A stretch of 64,000 nucleotides of DNA. Source: Algibacter sp. L3A6. GTDB taxonomy: Bacteria > Bacteroidota > Bacteroidia > Flavobacteriales > Flavobacteriaceae. The first letter of the stretch is position 1, and each line of letters opens with the position of its first letter. The stretch lies in assembly GCF_009796825.1 (NCBI RefSeq), contig NZ_CP047030.1:3594501-3658500 (forward strand). The letters are read 5' to 3'. A model generated the notes under the pieces. The model was given only the letters and a program-made list of their open reading frames with translations. It did no database searches and was not told the origin of the DNA. This document shows positions 54,807-63,301 of the stretch, piece by piece. Both the position numbers and the translations under genes were made by a program.

Positions 54807-55802
54807 TTATAAGTTTTCCCAATACCAAGATACCGCTTCTTTTAGACCGGCATTAATATCGAATTCTGGCGCGTAGCCTAATAATGTTTTTGCTTTATTG
54901 ATTGAGGCTAGAGAATGAGGAATGTCTCCAGCTCTGTTGTCTCTATGTTTAATTTCTACGTTTTTTATATTATCATCAAATTCTGATAAATATGTTTTTA
55001 AAAGCGTAGTCAATTCTTTTAATGTTGTACGTTCGCCATAAGCCACATTGTACACCGTGTTTAAGGCGTCTTTATTTGTTGTGGTAAGCGCACGTAAATT
55101 CATTTGAACTACGTTATCAATATATGTAAAATCTCTTGAATAACTTCCGTCTCCATTTATAATAGGTGACTCGTGACTTACGAATTGTTGAACAAATTTT
55201 GGGATTACTGCGGCATAAGCACCATTAGGATCTTGTCTTTTTCCAAAAACATTGAAATAACGCAGTCCAACAACATCTAAATTATAAGTGGTATGGAAAA
55301 TATCGGCATACAACTCGTTAACATATTTTGTAATCGCGTAAGGCGATAAAGGTTTACCAATAGTCTCTTCAACTTTAGGTAAAGCTTCATGATCACCATA
55401 AGTAGATGAGCTTGCGGCATACACAAAACGAGAAACCCCTGCGTCTCTAGCAGCGACTAACATGTTTAAGAACCCAGAAATATTAACGTCGTTTGTAGTG
55501 ATAGGATCATTGATAGAGCGTGGTACAGAACCTAAAGCAGCTTCATGCAATACTAAATCGACAGTATTACAGGCTTTATGGCAATCGTCTAGTTTTCTAA
55601 TATCACCTTCAACAAGATTAAAGTTTGTGTTTGATATAAAAGGGGCTAAGTTTTTTCTTTTTCCGGTAGAAAAATTATCTAAACAGGTCACCTTTATATT
55701 ATGGTCTAATAAAACTTCAATTAAATTGGAACCAATAAAGCCAGCTCCACCTGTAACTAAAATGTGTTTTCCTTTTAAAGTTTTTATTAAGCCAGCAGTC
55801 AT
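54807..55802 (-). CDS. UDP-N-acetylglucosamine 4-epimerase (WbpP/TviC family)
   Basis: The product is 331 residues from ATG 55802. A TTG at 55835 would add 11 residues but coincides with a -7-like CATATTTG on the minus strand (55833-55840), so the inner ATG is preferred. It is an extended SDR enzyme with ILVTGGAGFIGSNLIEVLL, the catalytic triad in ASSSTYGDHEALP and YAITKY, and GSVPRSINDPITTNDVN, typical of WbpP. It interconverts UDP-GlcNAc and UDP-GalNAc (or their uronic acids). It is the first gene of the 13-kb leftward operon. Confidence 0.9.
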   Translation of the reverse strand: MTAGLIKTLKGKHILVTGGAGFIGSNLIEVLLDHNIKVTCLDNFSTGKRKNLAPFISNTNFNLVEGDIRKLDDCHKACNTVDLVLHEAALGSVPRSINDPITTNDVNISGFLNMLVAARDAGVSRFVYAASSSTYGDHEALPKVEETIGKPLSPYAITKYVNELYADIFHTTYNLDVVGLRYFNVFGKRQDPNGAYAAVIPKFVQQFVSHESPIINGDGSYSRDFTYIDNVVQMNLRALTTTNKDALNTVYNVAYGERTTLKELTTLLKTYLSEFDDNIKNVEIKHRDNRAGDIPHSLASINKAKTLLGYAPEFDINAGLKEAVSWYWENL

Positions 55803-56923
55803 ATAAAAATGGGATTTTAATTTATTAATGAGCAAATATGTGAAAAATATATTTAACTCGTTTAGTAAACTATATTAAGGTTGCTTTTTTACCGATTAAA
55901 GTCATTATTGTGTTAAGATACCCGATGAAGTCTTCTTTAAAAAAGGGAATTGAAATAAAAAGAGGTGTTTAATTAACTAATTGTTCTATGTGTGTATTTA
56001 TGTAGTCTTTATAATAGGTATTTAGCTATGTAGTTTTTTTATTTAATAAAGAACATAAAACATAACAAGGAATTAAGGGTTTGGTTTATGACGCATTTTA
56101 CGTTTTTGCTTTGCCGCTATGTTAATGTTATCTTTTTTTTTTTGATTAAACTGAATAATATGGAGAGGGGAAAGAATAGGGGAGAGGTCATTATTTTTTA
56201 TTGAAAACTTAAGATTTATTGAAATGAATAGAGGTTAAGCATAATTTTTTATTGGTTATTATGTTAATGGAAGCGTTATTTATCCTAGTAGTTCTAACCT
56301 AATAAATAGTATTGAAATATGTAAAAAACTAATAAACTGATAATTGAATCAAGCTAAGGCATGTTTTTCTCTAATGAAAACTGAGGTTTTGTTATAGAAT
56401 AAGTAAAATGTCCTTTTAATAGACCATAATAAAAGTAATCAACTATTTTATTCGCCTTTACATACGTGTATCTACGTAGGTTTACGGAAGAGGAATTAGC
56501 TTTGTAGTTCTTTTCGACATCGACGAGTTACAAAAGATTCACTATGAACTAAACAGCTAACTGTATTTAACCGATTTTTATAATAGTTTTAGCGAATTAA
56601 AACCAAAGTAGCATTTCTACTTAAAAACAATTAGTAAATTTACACCATCAGAGAATGCATAATTTAAATGGATTAATAGCAAATTGATTTATTATGTTTT
56701 ATAAAATTATTTAATACTCTCCAAGGACGTTTAATTTGAAACCCTTGATTATTAGAATTTAAAAGTAGATTTTATAGGATGTTTTAGAAAAGAATTAGGC
56801 CAATATTTGATTAAACACTTAGTAGTATATCTGTAGAGGGAAAATATTATAACAAATGTTTATTTAGAATACTGTTAAAAAATATAACAGCTGGCATAAT
56901 TAATGTTATTAAATAAAATGTAA
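55803..56923. promoter_or_regulatory. Large divergent intergenic region between the two polysaccharide operons
   Basis: About 1.1 kb of AT-rich sequence separates the outward-facing operons. On the plus strand TAGCTTTG (56497-56504) fits the -7 consensus and would give a leader of about 410 nt. Inside it, 56552-56573 (AACAGCTAACTGTATTTAAC and CG) repeats a motif from the leader of the beta-helix gene at 40287. A further inverted repeat CTGTTA-N7-TAACAG lies at 56872-56890, 34 bp before the aminotransferase start. On the minus strand CATATTTG at 55833-55840 is a candidate -7 element for the long operon. No convincing gene is present. Confidence 0.45.
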
Positions 56924-58054
56924 ATGCTAACAAAAACTAAAATTTATTTGTCTTCACCACACATGGGTGGTAATGAGCAGAAGTATGTAAACGATGCTTT
57001 TGAGACAAATTGGATAGCACCTTTAGGACCAAATGTAAATGGTTTTGAAGATGATATCAAATCTTATTTAGGTTCTCAAAATGAGGTTGCGGTTCTAAGT
57101 TCTGGAACAGCATCGATTCACTTAGCTTTAGAATTAATAGGCGTATCAAAAGGCGATGAAGTATTATGCCAGAGTTTTACTTTTTCTGCATCTGCAAATC
57201 CTATTATGTATTTAGGAGCAACTCCTGTTTTTATTGATAGTGAAAAGGATACATGGAATATGTCTCCTGAATTACTTGAAATTGCCATAAAAGATAGAAT
57301 AGAAAAAAATAAAAAACCAAAAGCAATTGTAGCGGTTCATTTATATGGTATGCCATATAAAGCGAATGAAATTAATGCTATTGCCGAAAAATATGACATT
57401 GCCGTTGTTGAAGATAGTGCAGAGGCTTTAGGTAGTACTTATCATGATAAAGCGTGTGGAACGCTTTCTGATTTTGGCATCTTATCTTTTAACGGAAATA
57501 AAATAATTACAACTTCTGGTGGTGGTGCTTTAATTACTAAAACAAAAGCATTAAAAGATAAAGCTGTGTTTTTATCGACACAAGCTAGAGATGATGCCCC
57601 ACACTACCAACACTCTCATGTAGGTTATAATTACAGAATGAGTAATGTTTTAGCCGGAATAGGACGCGGACAAATGGAAGTTTTGAATAATAGAGTTTCT
57701 GCGAGACGTGCTAATTATGAGTTTTATAAAAAACATTTATCTGGTTTTAATACCATAGAGTTTGTAGACGAACCTGCTGGAAGTTATTCTAATAGATGGA
57801 TAACCTGTATAAAAACAGACTCGTTTGAAACTCGTGAAAAAATAAGATTAACGTTGTTAGAAGACGATATTGAATCGAGACCATTATGGAAACCTATGCA
57901 CACACAACCTGTTTTTAAAGATTGTTTGCATTTTTCTGACGGAACCTCAGAGGATCTTTTTGAAAAAGGATTGTGCTTGCCAAGTGGTTCGAATTTAACT
58001 AACGACGACTTAAATAGAATTTTAGAAATAATCAATAATACCCCAAACTTATGA
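56924..58054 (+). CDS. DegT/DnrJ/EryC1-family sugar aminotransferase (PglE-like)
   Basis: The product has 376 residues. The PLP lysine is K193 in LSFNGNKIITTSGGG, with VLSSGTASIHLALELIGV and VVEDSAEALGSTYH for cofactor binding. PglE-type enzymes transfer an amino group from glutamate to the 4-keto group made by a PglF dehydratase, which is encoded by the next gene with a 4-bp overlap. The product would be UDP-4-amino-4,6-dideoxy-GlcNAc, the substrate of the PglD-like acetyltransferase at 34196. Confidence 0.92.
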   Translation: MLTKTKIYLSSPHMGGNEQKYVNDAFETNWIAPLGPNVNGFEDDIKSYLGSQNEVAVLSSGTASIHLALELIGVSKGDEVLCQSFTFSASANPIMYLGATPVFIDSEKDTWNMSPELLEIAIKDRIEKNKKPKAIVAVHLYGMPYKANEINAIAEKYDIAVVEDSAEALGSTYHDKACGTLSDFGILSFNGNKIITTSGGGALITKTKALKDKAVFLSTQARDDAPHYQHSHVGYNYRMSNVLAGIGRGQMEVLNNRVSARRANYEFYKKHLSGFNTIEFVDEPAGSYSNRWITCIKTDSFETREKIRLTLLEDDIESRPLWKPMHTQPVFKDCLHFSDGTSEDLFEKGLCLPSGSNLTNDDLNRILEIINNTPNL

Positions 58055-60003
58055 TTAAAAATTACTTCGCCTCATACTCTCAGAAATATGCCTCAAAATG
58101 GCTTGTTTTGGCTATCGATTTAACGATAGTGATGATAACCTTTTGTATGGCCTACTTTATAAGGTTTAATTTTTCATTAGATTTTAATGTAGAGCAATTT
58201 ACTCTGCAATTACCTTTTGTTTTTACAGTGGCATTAATTAGTTTTTTAATTATAGGCTCATTTAAAAGTGTGATACGCCATACAGGTTTTACTGATGTGG
58301 TTAACTTATTTAAGGCAGTAGCATTAATTGCTGTTATAACTTGTGCTTTTGTTCTAGTTAATAATAAATTTCAGTTTGTTTCTAATTTCACCATACCTAG
58401 AACGATAATAGCTTTTCATGCTATTATTAGTTTTTTGTTTTTAAGTGCTAGTCGATTAATATTTAAAATGGGTTTCAAGCATGTGCAATGTAAATTATTA
58501 TCAACAAAACGTATTTTAATTTATGGAGCAGGAGATCAAGGAATTATTACTTATAATGCGTTATTAAATAATACAGCTTCTAGCTATATTGTAGTCGGTT
58601 TTATTGATGATAACGTTAAGAAAAAAGGAAAGAATATTGACGGTGTGCCAATTATGGCTTTTAATCGTATTACATCTGAGTTTGCCGCGGCAAATAATAT
58701 TGATGAAATTGTTGTGGCTTCTGTAGGCATAGGACCAGCGAGATTAATTGCTTTAGTAGATAATTTATCTGATGTTGATGTTAAAATAACAAAAGTACCA
58801 CCTATTGAGAATTGGATAAACGGTGAATTGAGTTCAACTCAAATTAAACAAGTACAAATTGAAGATTTATTAGGTCGTGCACCAATTGAAATAAACAACC
58901 CGAATTTAGAGAATGAGTTTACTGGTGAAACTGTTTTAGTTACTGGTGCTGCTGGCTCTATTGGTAGTGAGTTGGTTAGACAGTTGGCTGAGTTTAATGT
59001 GAAACATTTGATTTTGGTTGATCAAGCTGAATCACCTTTATATGATGTTGAGCAAGATTTAAAACGTGCAGGAAAAAGAAGTTATACAGCCATTGTAGCA
59101 GATATTCGTGATGGATTAAGAATTGACAGTATTTTTCAGGAATACAAGCCAACTATGGTTTTTCATGCTGCAGCTTATAAGCACGTACCATTAATGGAGA
59201 AAACACCTTATGAGGCTATAAAAATTAATGTGAATGGCACAAAATTATTAGCCGACACGGCTTCTAGATATAGTGTTAAGAAATTTGTTTTTGTATCTAC
59301 GGATAAAGCGGTAAACCCAACAAGTGTAATGGGCGCTACCAAGCGTATGGCAGAAATGTATATTTCTTGTCTTCAAAAAGAGAGCAAAACGAAGTTTATT
59401 ACAACTAGGTTTGGAAATGTATTAGGCTCTAATGGATCTGTTATTCCGTTATTTAAAAAACAAATTGACCAAGGAGGACCTTTAACGGTAACTGATAGTG
59501 AAATCACAAGATATTTTATGACTATTCCTGAAGCTTCTCAACTCGTTTTAGAAGCTGGAACTATGGGTAAAGGTGGAGAAATTTTCATATTTGATATGGG
59601 AGAATCTGTTAAAATATTTGATTTAGCTAAGAACATGATTAAATTATCTGGTTTAAGATACCCAGAGGATATTGATATCAAAATCACAGGTTTAAGACCA
59701 GGTGAGAAGTTATATGAAGAATTATTGGCTAATGGTGAAAACACCTTATCTACGTATCACAAGAAAATTTTAATTAGTAAGACTCGTGAGTTAGATTACG
59801 AAAAAATTAAAACGTCTATAGAAGAACTGTGTATTACGAATCGTTTCCAAAATAACAACATCGTTCTTAAAATGAAACGTTTAATTCCTGAGTATAAATC
59901 TAATAATTCAGATTACGAAAGGTTTGATAAACGCGTTCAAACATACAAGAAAAACAAAGGTTTAGGGACTTCTACAACCGATAAAAACTATGCTAATAGT
60001 TAA
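58051..60003 (+). CDS. Membrane-bound nucleotide-sugar 4,6-dehydratase (PglF/CapD/WbpM family)
   Basis: The product has 650 residues. Four N-terminal membrane segments (about 15-125) precede a CoA-binding-like Rossmann region (about 150-260) and a C-terminal SDR domain starting TGAAGSIGSELVRQL near residue 299. The usual YxxxK is replaced by MGATK in STDKAVNPTSVMGATKR, characteristic of this family, which uses the altered triad for 4,6-dehydration of UDP-GlcNAc. It overlaps the aminotransferase gene by 4 bp. Wza follows after 47 bp. Confidence 0.92.
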   Translation: MIKNYFASYSQKYASKWLVLAIDLTIVMITFCMAYFIRFNFSLDFNVEQFTLQLPFVFTVALISFLIIGSFKSVIRHTGFTDVVNLFKAVALIAVITCAFVLVNNKFQFVSNFTIPRTIIAFHAIISFLFLSASRLIFKMGFKHVQCKLLSTKRILIYGAGDQGIITYNALLNNTASSYIVVGFIDDNVKKKGKNIDGVPIMAFNRITSEFAAANNIDEIVVASVGIGPARLIALVDNLSDVDVKITKVPPIENWINGELSSTQIKQVQIEDLLGRAPIEINNPNLENEFTGETVLVTGAAGSIGSELVRQLAEFNVKHLILVDQAESPLYDVEQDLKRAGKRSYTAIVADIRDGLRIDSIFQEYKPTMVFHAAAYKHVPLMEKTPYEAIKINVNGTKLLADTASRYSVKKFVFVSTDKAVNPTSVMGATKRMAEMYISCLQKESKTKFITTRFGNVLGSNGSVIPLFKKQIDQGGPLTVTDSEITRYFMTIPEASQLVLEAGTMGKGGEIFIFDMGESVKIFDLAKNMIKLSGLRYPEDIDIKITGLRPGEKLYEELLANGENTLSTYHKKILISKTRELDYEKIKTSIEELCITNRFQNNNIVLKMKRLIPEYKSNNSDYERFDKRVQTYKKNKGLGTSTTDKNYANS

Positions 60004-60050
60004 TTGATTTCAAAATTTTAATAACTCCCCAAATAATTATAGAACTAATA

Positions 60051-60830
60051 ATGAATTATTTCTCGTACAAACAACATGTCACAAGGTTGGCAATTATACT
60101 TTTATGCTTTCTAGCGTCGTCTTGTTACACTAGAAAAGATATTGTTTATTTTCAAGATGCTAAAAATTTTGAAACTATAGTTGAAACAGACACGTTTAAA
60201 GCAAAAATAAAAATAGGTGATATTTTAAGTATCAATATTTCTACCATTGATTTGGATGTTACAAAGCCTTATAATTTAGTTGAAGCCTCTGGGGGAGATT
60301 CTGGAGGTGGTAAACTTATAGATTATTTGGTGGATGTTGAAGGAAATATTGATTATCCAGTTTTAGGCAAGGTAAAATTAGTAGGCTTAACTATTGAAGA
60401 TGCTAAAAACTTACTGAAGAAAAAATTTGAAGAAGGGGATTTATTAGTAAATCCTGTAGTTATGATTCGAATTAAGAATTATAGAATATCTCTTTTAGGA
60501 GGTGTTTCTAGGCCTGGTGTTTATCCAATAACTAGTGAACGTATATCTATTTTAGAAGCTATAGCTATGGCTGGTGATTTAAATATTAACGGTAAACGAA
60601 CAGACGTTTTAGTGATTCGTGATTTTAACGGCACAAAAACATATACACAAATAGATTTAACGAGTAAAGAGGTGTTTAACTCACCGGTATTCTATTTAAC
60701 GCAGAATGACATTGTTTATGTGCAGCCTAATAAATCTGCAATAAGTAGTGCTTCTGGAGATTCTAGAATCGGGTTGATTTCTTCATTAGTAACAATAGCA
60801 GCAACGGCTGCAATTCTATTAACTCGATAA
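60051..60830 (+). CDS. wza: Wza-type outer-membrane polysaccharide export lipoprotein
   Basis: The product has 259 residues. The lipoprotein signal ends LASSC with C25 acylated. A Poly_export domain (about 45-130; KIGDILSINISTIDLDVTKP) and a SLBB domain (about 140-220; ISLLGGVSRPGVYPIT) follow. A hydrophobic C-terminal segment (LISSLVTIAATAAILL) is probably the membrane-spanning helix. It forms the export channel with the Wzc kinase encoded 13 bp downstream. Confidence 0.9.
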   Translation: MNYFSYKQHVTRLAIILLCFLASSCYTRKDIVYFQDAKNFETIVETDTFKAKIKIGDILSINISTIDLDVTKPYNLVEASGGDSGGGKLIDYLVDVEGNIDYPVLGKVKLVGLTIEDAKNLLKKKFEEGDLLVNPVVMIRIKNYRISLLGGVSRPGVYPITSERISILEAIAMAGDLNINGKRTDVLVIRDFNGTKTYTQIDLTSKEVFNSPVFYLTQNDIVYVQPNKSAISSASGDSRIGLISSLVTIAATAAILLTR

Positions 60831-60843
60831 TTTTATTATAGAC

Positions 60844-63207
60844 ATGGAAAACACTTTTTCTTCATCAAAAATTGATCAAAAGTTTAACTTAAAAAAAACA
60901 ATAGGACTTTATACGAAACATTGGTTTTGGTTTGTTTTATCTGTTTTAATTTTCATTTCATTAACTTATTTATACTTAAGGTATACTATTCCTCAGTATC
61001 AAGCTTCGTCTGAAGTTTTAATTATTGAGGATAGTGATGAAGGCACTAATGATATTTTCAACGAGCTATCTCTGTCATCGGGAGCCGAGGATGCTTCTAT
61101 GGAAGATGAGATTTTAGTTTTTAAATCTAGAAAAGTACTTAAAAATGTAGTTGAGGATTTAAATTTGAATCTTCAATATTTCACACAAGGGGTTGTTTTA
61201 GAAAATGAGATTTATAACAGAACACCTTTTGAAGTGAATTTAATGTTTTCAGATTCTTTAACTACCGATGTCAATTTTAATTGTTTCGTAAATGTGATTT
61301 CAGACACTTCTTTTGAGTATCGTGTTTATGAAGATGATGAACCCTCAATTAAAGAATTTGGTGCTCCAATAGAAACTTATTTTGGAAACGTGGTAATTTT
61401 ACCTGATGCAGATGAAACTAAAACGTATTTGAATCGTGATATTCGTGTGCAAATAGGTCGTGTTGCTGATGTTGTTGAGGATTTAAGAGGAAAGATAAAT
61501 GTTACAGGTGGACAAGAAGGTTCTCGTATTTTGACATTATCATTAGTTGACCCTATAGAGCAAAAGGCTAAAGATATTTTAAATACCTTAATAGAAGAGT
61601 ATGATGCCCACACTTCGGAAATAAAAAACAGAAAATCGGAGGGGACATCAAGACTTATTGATGATCGTATTTCTCGAGTGTTTTCAGATTTAGAAAACGT
61701 TGATGCTAGTATTGCTCGATTTAAAATAGGAAATAAAGTTACGGATGTTGGTTCTCAAGCAGGGCAATATATGACTCAAAGTTTTCAAAACGAGCAACAA
61801 ATTGAGAACATTAGAACACAGTTGAAATTATTAAACTATACTAAAGATCGCTTATCAAGTAGTTCTGGTTCATTTCAATCTGTACCGTCAAACTTAGGAG
61901 ATGGAACGATTAGTGCATTATCAGGACAATATAACGCCTTATTGAGTCAAAGAGAAAATAAGTTAAAAAGTGCTGGAGCGAAAAACTCCATTGTGCAACA
62001 GTTAGATCAATCGATATCTAATGTAAAAAACAATTTATCTCAGAATATTAATGCTACAACTAGAACTTTAAATATTCAATTAAATAGTTTACAGAACCAG
62101 TACCAAAAGGTAAACTCAAAGATTAGCTCTGTTCCTGGACAAGAGAATAAGTTAAAGTCTATTGAACGTAGTCAAGGTATTAAGGAATCTATTTACTTAT
62201 ATCTGTTACAGAAAAAGGAAGAGGCAATTATATCTCAAACCGTAACATCATCTAATGTAAAGGTTATTGATCCCGCTTATTCCTACGGGCAAGTTTCTCC
62301 TAAAGGTTCCATTTTATATATGGGTGCTTTATTCTTAGGGTTTTTAATTCCTTTCGGATTTATATATGCTAAAGATTTATTGGATACTAAAATTCATAAT
62401 AGAGAAGACTTACATAAAGAAATTGATAATATGTCTATACTTGGCGAAGTGCCGAGAATAGCTAAAAGTGATAAACATTTAGTAGAGCGCAATGACCGTT
62501 CTATTTTATCAGAATCTTTTAGAATTATTAGAACAAACTTTGATTTTGTTAGTCGTGGTAGAAATGTAGAGAAATACAACAACGTTATATTTGTAACGTC
62601 TACAATTAATGGTGAAGGAAAGTCTTTTTTTAGTATGAATATGGCTTTAACATTGGCTAGCACGAACAAGAAAGTATTATTGATTGGGGCAGATATTAGA
62701 AATCCACAAATTTTCTCAGCGATTAGAACTGTTGAAGATAAAGGAACGGCTAAAGCTGGTTTGACTGACTATATTGCAGATAAATCAATTAATTTAAATA
62801 GTATTATTAATGAACATACTATTAACGATATAAAAGTTGATATTTTATTCTCAGGAAAAATCCCTCCAAATCCTGCAGAATTATTAATGAGCGATCGTCT
62901 TGAAGAGTTGTTTGATACTGTTGCTGCCGATTACGATTACGTAATGGTGGATACAGCACCATCTATGCTTGTAACCGATACGCTATTAATTAGTAAATAT
63001 GCTGGACATACATTCTATGTAACTAGAGCAGGCTATACTGAAAAAGAGATCTTAAACTTTACTAAAGAGATTCATGCTGATAATAAATTGAACGGTATGA
63101 TGCTTGTTGTAAACGATGTGGATCAGTCTAACTTCGGTTACGGAGCTAGATATGGTTACTATGGTGCGCCAGAGAAAAAAGGATGGTTTAGCAGAAAAAA
63201 AGCTTAA
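60844..63207 (+). CDS. wzc: Wzc-type polysaccharide co-polymerase and tyrosine autokinase
   Basis: The 787-residue protein has an N-terminal membrane segment (about 28-48), a large periplasmic Wzz/GNVR coiled-coil region, a second membrane segment (about 485-510) and a cytoplasmic BY-kinase domain. Walker A is INGEGKSFF near residue 590, Walker A' is VLLIGADIRNP near 615, and Walker B is YVMVDTAPSM near 700. The C-terminal tyrosine cluster is Y766, Y770, Y772 and Y773 in FGYGARYGYYG. Phosphorylation of this cluster controls chain length and export. Last gene of the operon, before a strong terminator. Confidence 0.94.
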   Translation: MENTFSSSKIDQKFNLKKTIGLYTKHWFWFVLSVLIFISLTYLYLRYTIPQYQASSEVLIIEDSDEGTNDIFNELSLSSGAEDASMEDEILVFKSRKVLKNVVEDLNLNLQYFTQGVVLENEIYNRTPFEVNLMFSDSLTTDVNFNCFVNVISDTSFEYRVYEDDEPSIKEFGAPIETYFGNVVILPDADETKTYLNRDIRVQIGRVADVVEDLRGKINVTGGQEGSRILTLSLVDPIEQKAKDILNTLIEEYDAHTSEIKNRKSEGTSRLIDDRISRVFSDLENVDASIARFKIGNKVTDVGSQAGQYMTQSFQNEQQIENIRTQLKLLNYTKDRLSSSSGSFQSVPSNLGDGTISALSGQYNALLSQRENKLKSAGAKNSIVQQLDQSISNVKNNLSQNINATTRTLNIQLNSLQNQYQKVNSKISSVPGQENKLKSIERSQGIKESIYLYLLQKKEEAIISQTVTSSNVKVIDPAYSYGQVSPKGSILYMGALFLGFLIPFGFIYAKDLLDTKIHNREDLHKEIDNMSILGEVPRIAKSDKHLVERNDRSILSESFRIIRTNFDFVSRGRNVEKYNNVIFVTSTINGEGKSFFSMNMALTLASTNKKVLLIGADIRNPQIFSAIRTVEDKGTAKAGLTDYIADKSINLNSIINEHTINDIKVDILFSGKIPPNPAELLMSDRLEELFDTVAADYDYVMVDTAPSMLVTDTLLISKYAGHTFYVTRAGYTEKEILNFTKEIHADNKLNGMMLVVNDVDQSNFGYGARYGYYGAPEKKGWFSRKKA

Positions 63208-63240
63208 ATATCTAATTAATTAATCCATTGATTTAAATTA

Positions 63241-63278
63241 AAAAACGCGTTAAAGTAATTACTTTAACGCGTTTTTTT
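63241..63278. terminator. Bidirectional intrinsic terminator after wzc
   Basis: A perfect 36-bp palindrome (63241-63276) with 18-bp arms built on ACGCGTTAAAGTAA is flanked by A- and T-runs. It separates wzc from the convergent aroB. Confidence 0.94.
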
Positions 63279-63301
63279 ATGATATAAGTTTTACTTAGAA
63301 A

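Noticed and set aside
42391..55802. The polysaccharide locus as a recently inserted genomic island
   Set aside because: No transposase, integrase, tRNA end or direct-repeat boundary is visible. The slightly higher AT content alone is normal for such loci.
55462..55806. 114-aa ORF antisense to the epimerase gene
   Set aside because: A shadow of a complete SDR gene, with no start context and low-complexity content.
55803..55835. Extension of the WbpP-like epimerase to TTG 55835
   Set aside because: The TTG lies within a -7-like element, and the family motif spacing fits ATG 55802.
56088..56204. 38-codon ORF in the large intergenic region
   Set aside because: It is short, phenylalanine-rich because of a T-run, and shows no start signal or conserved feature.
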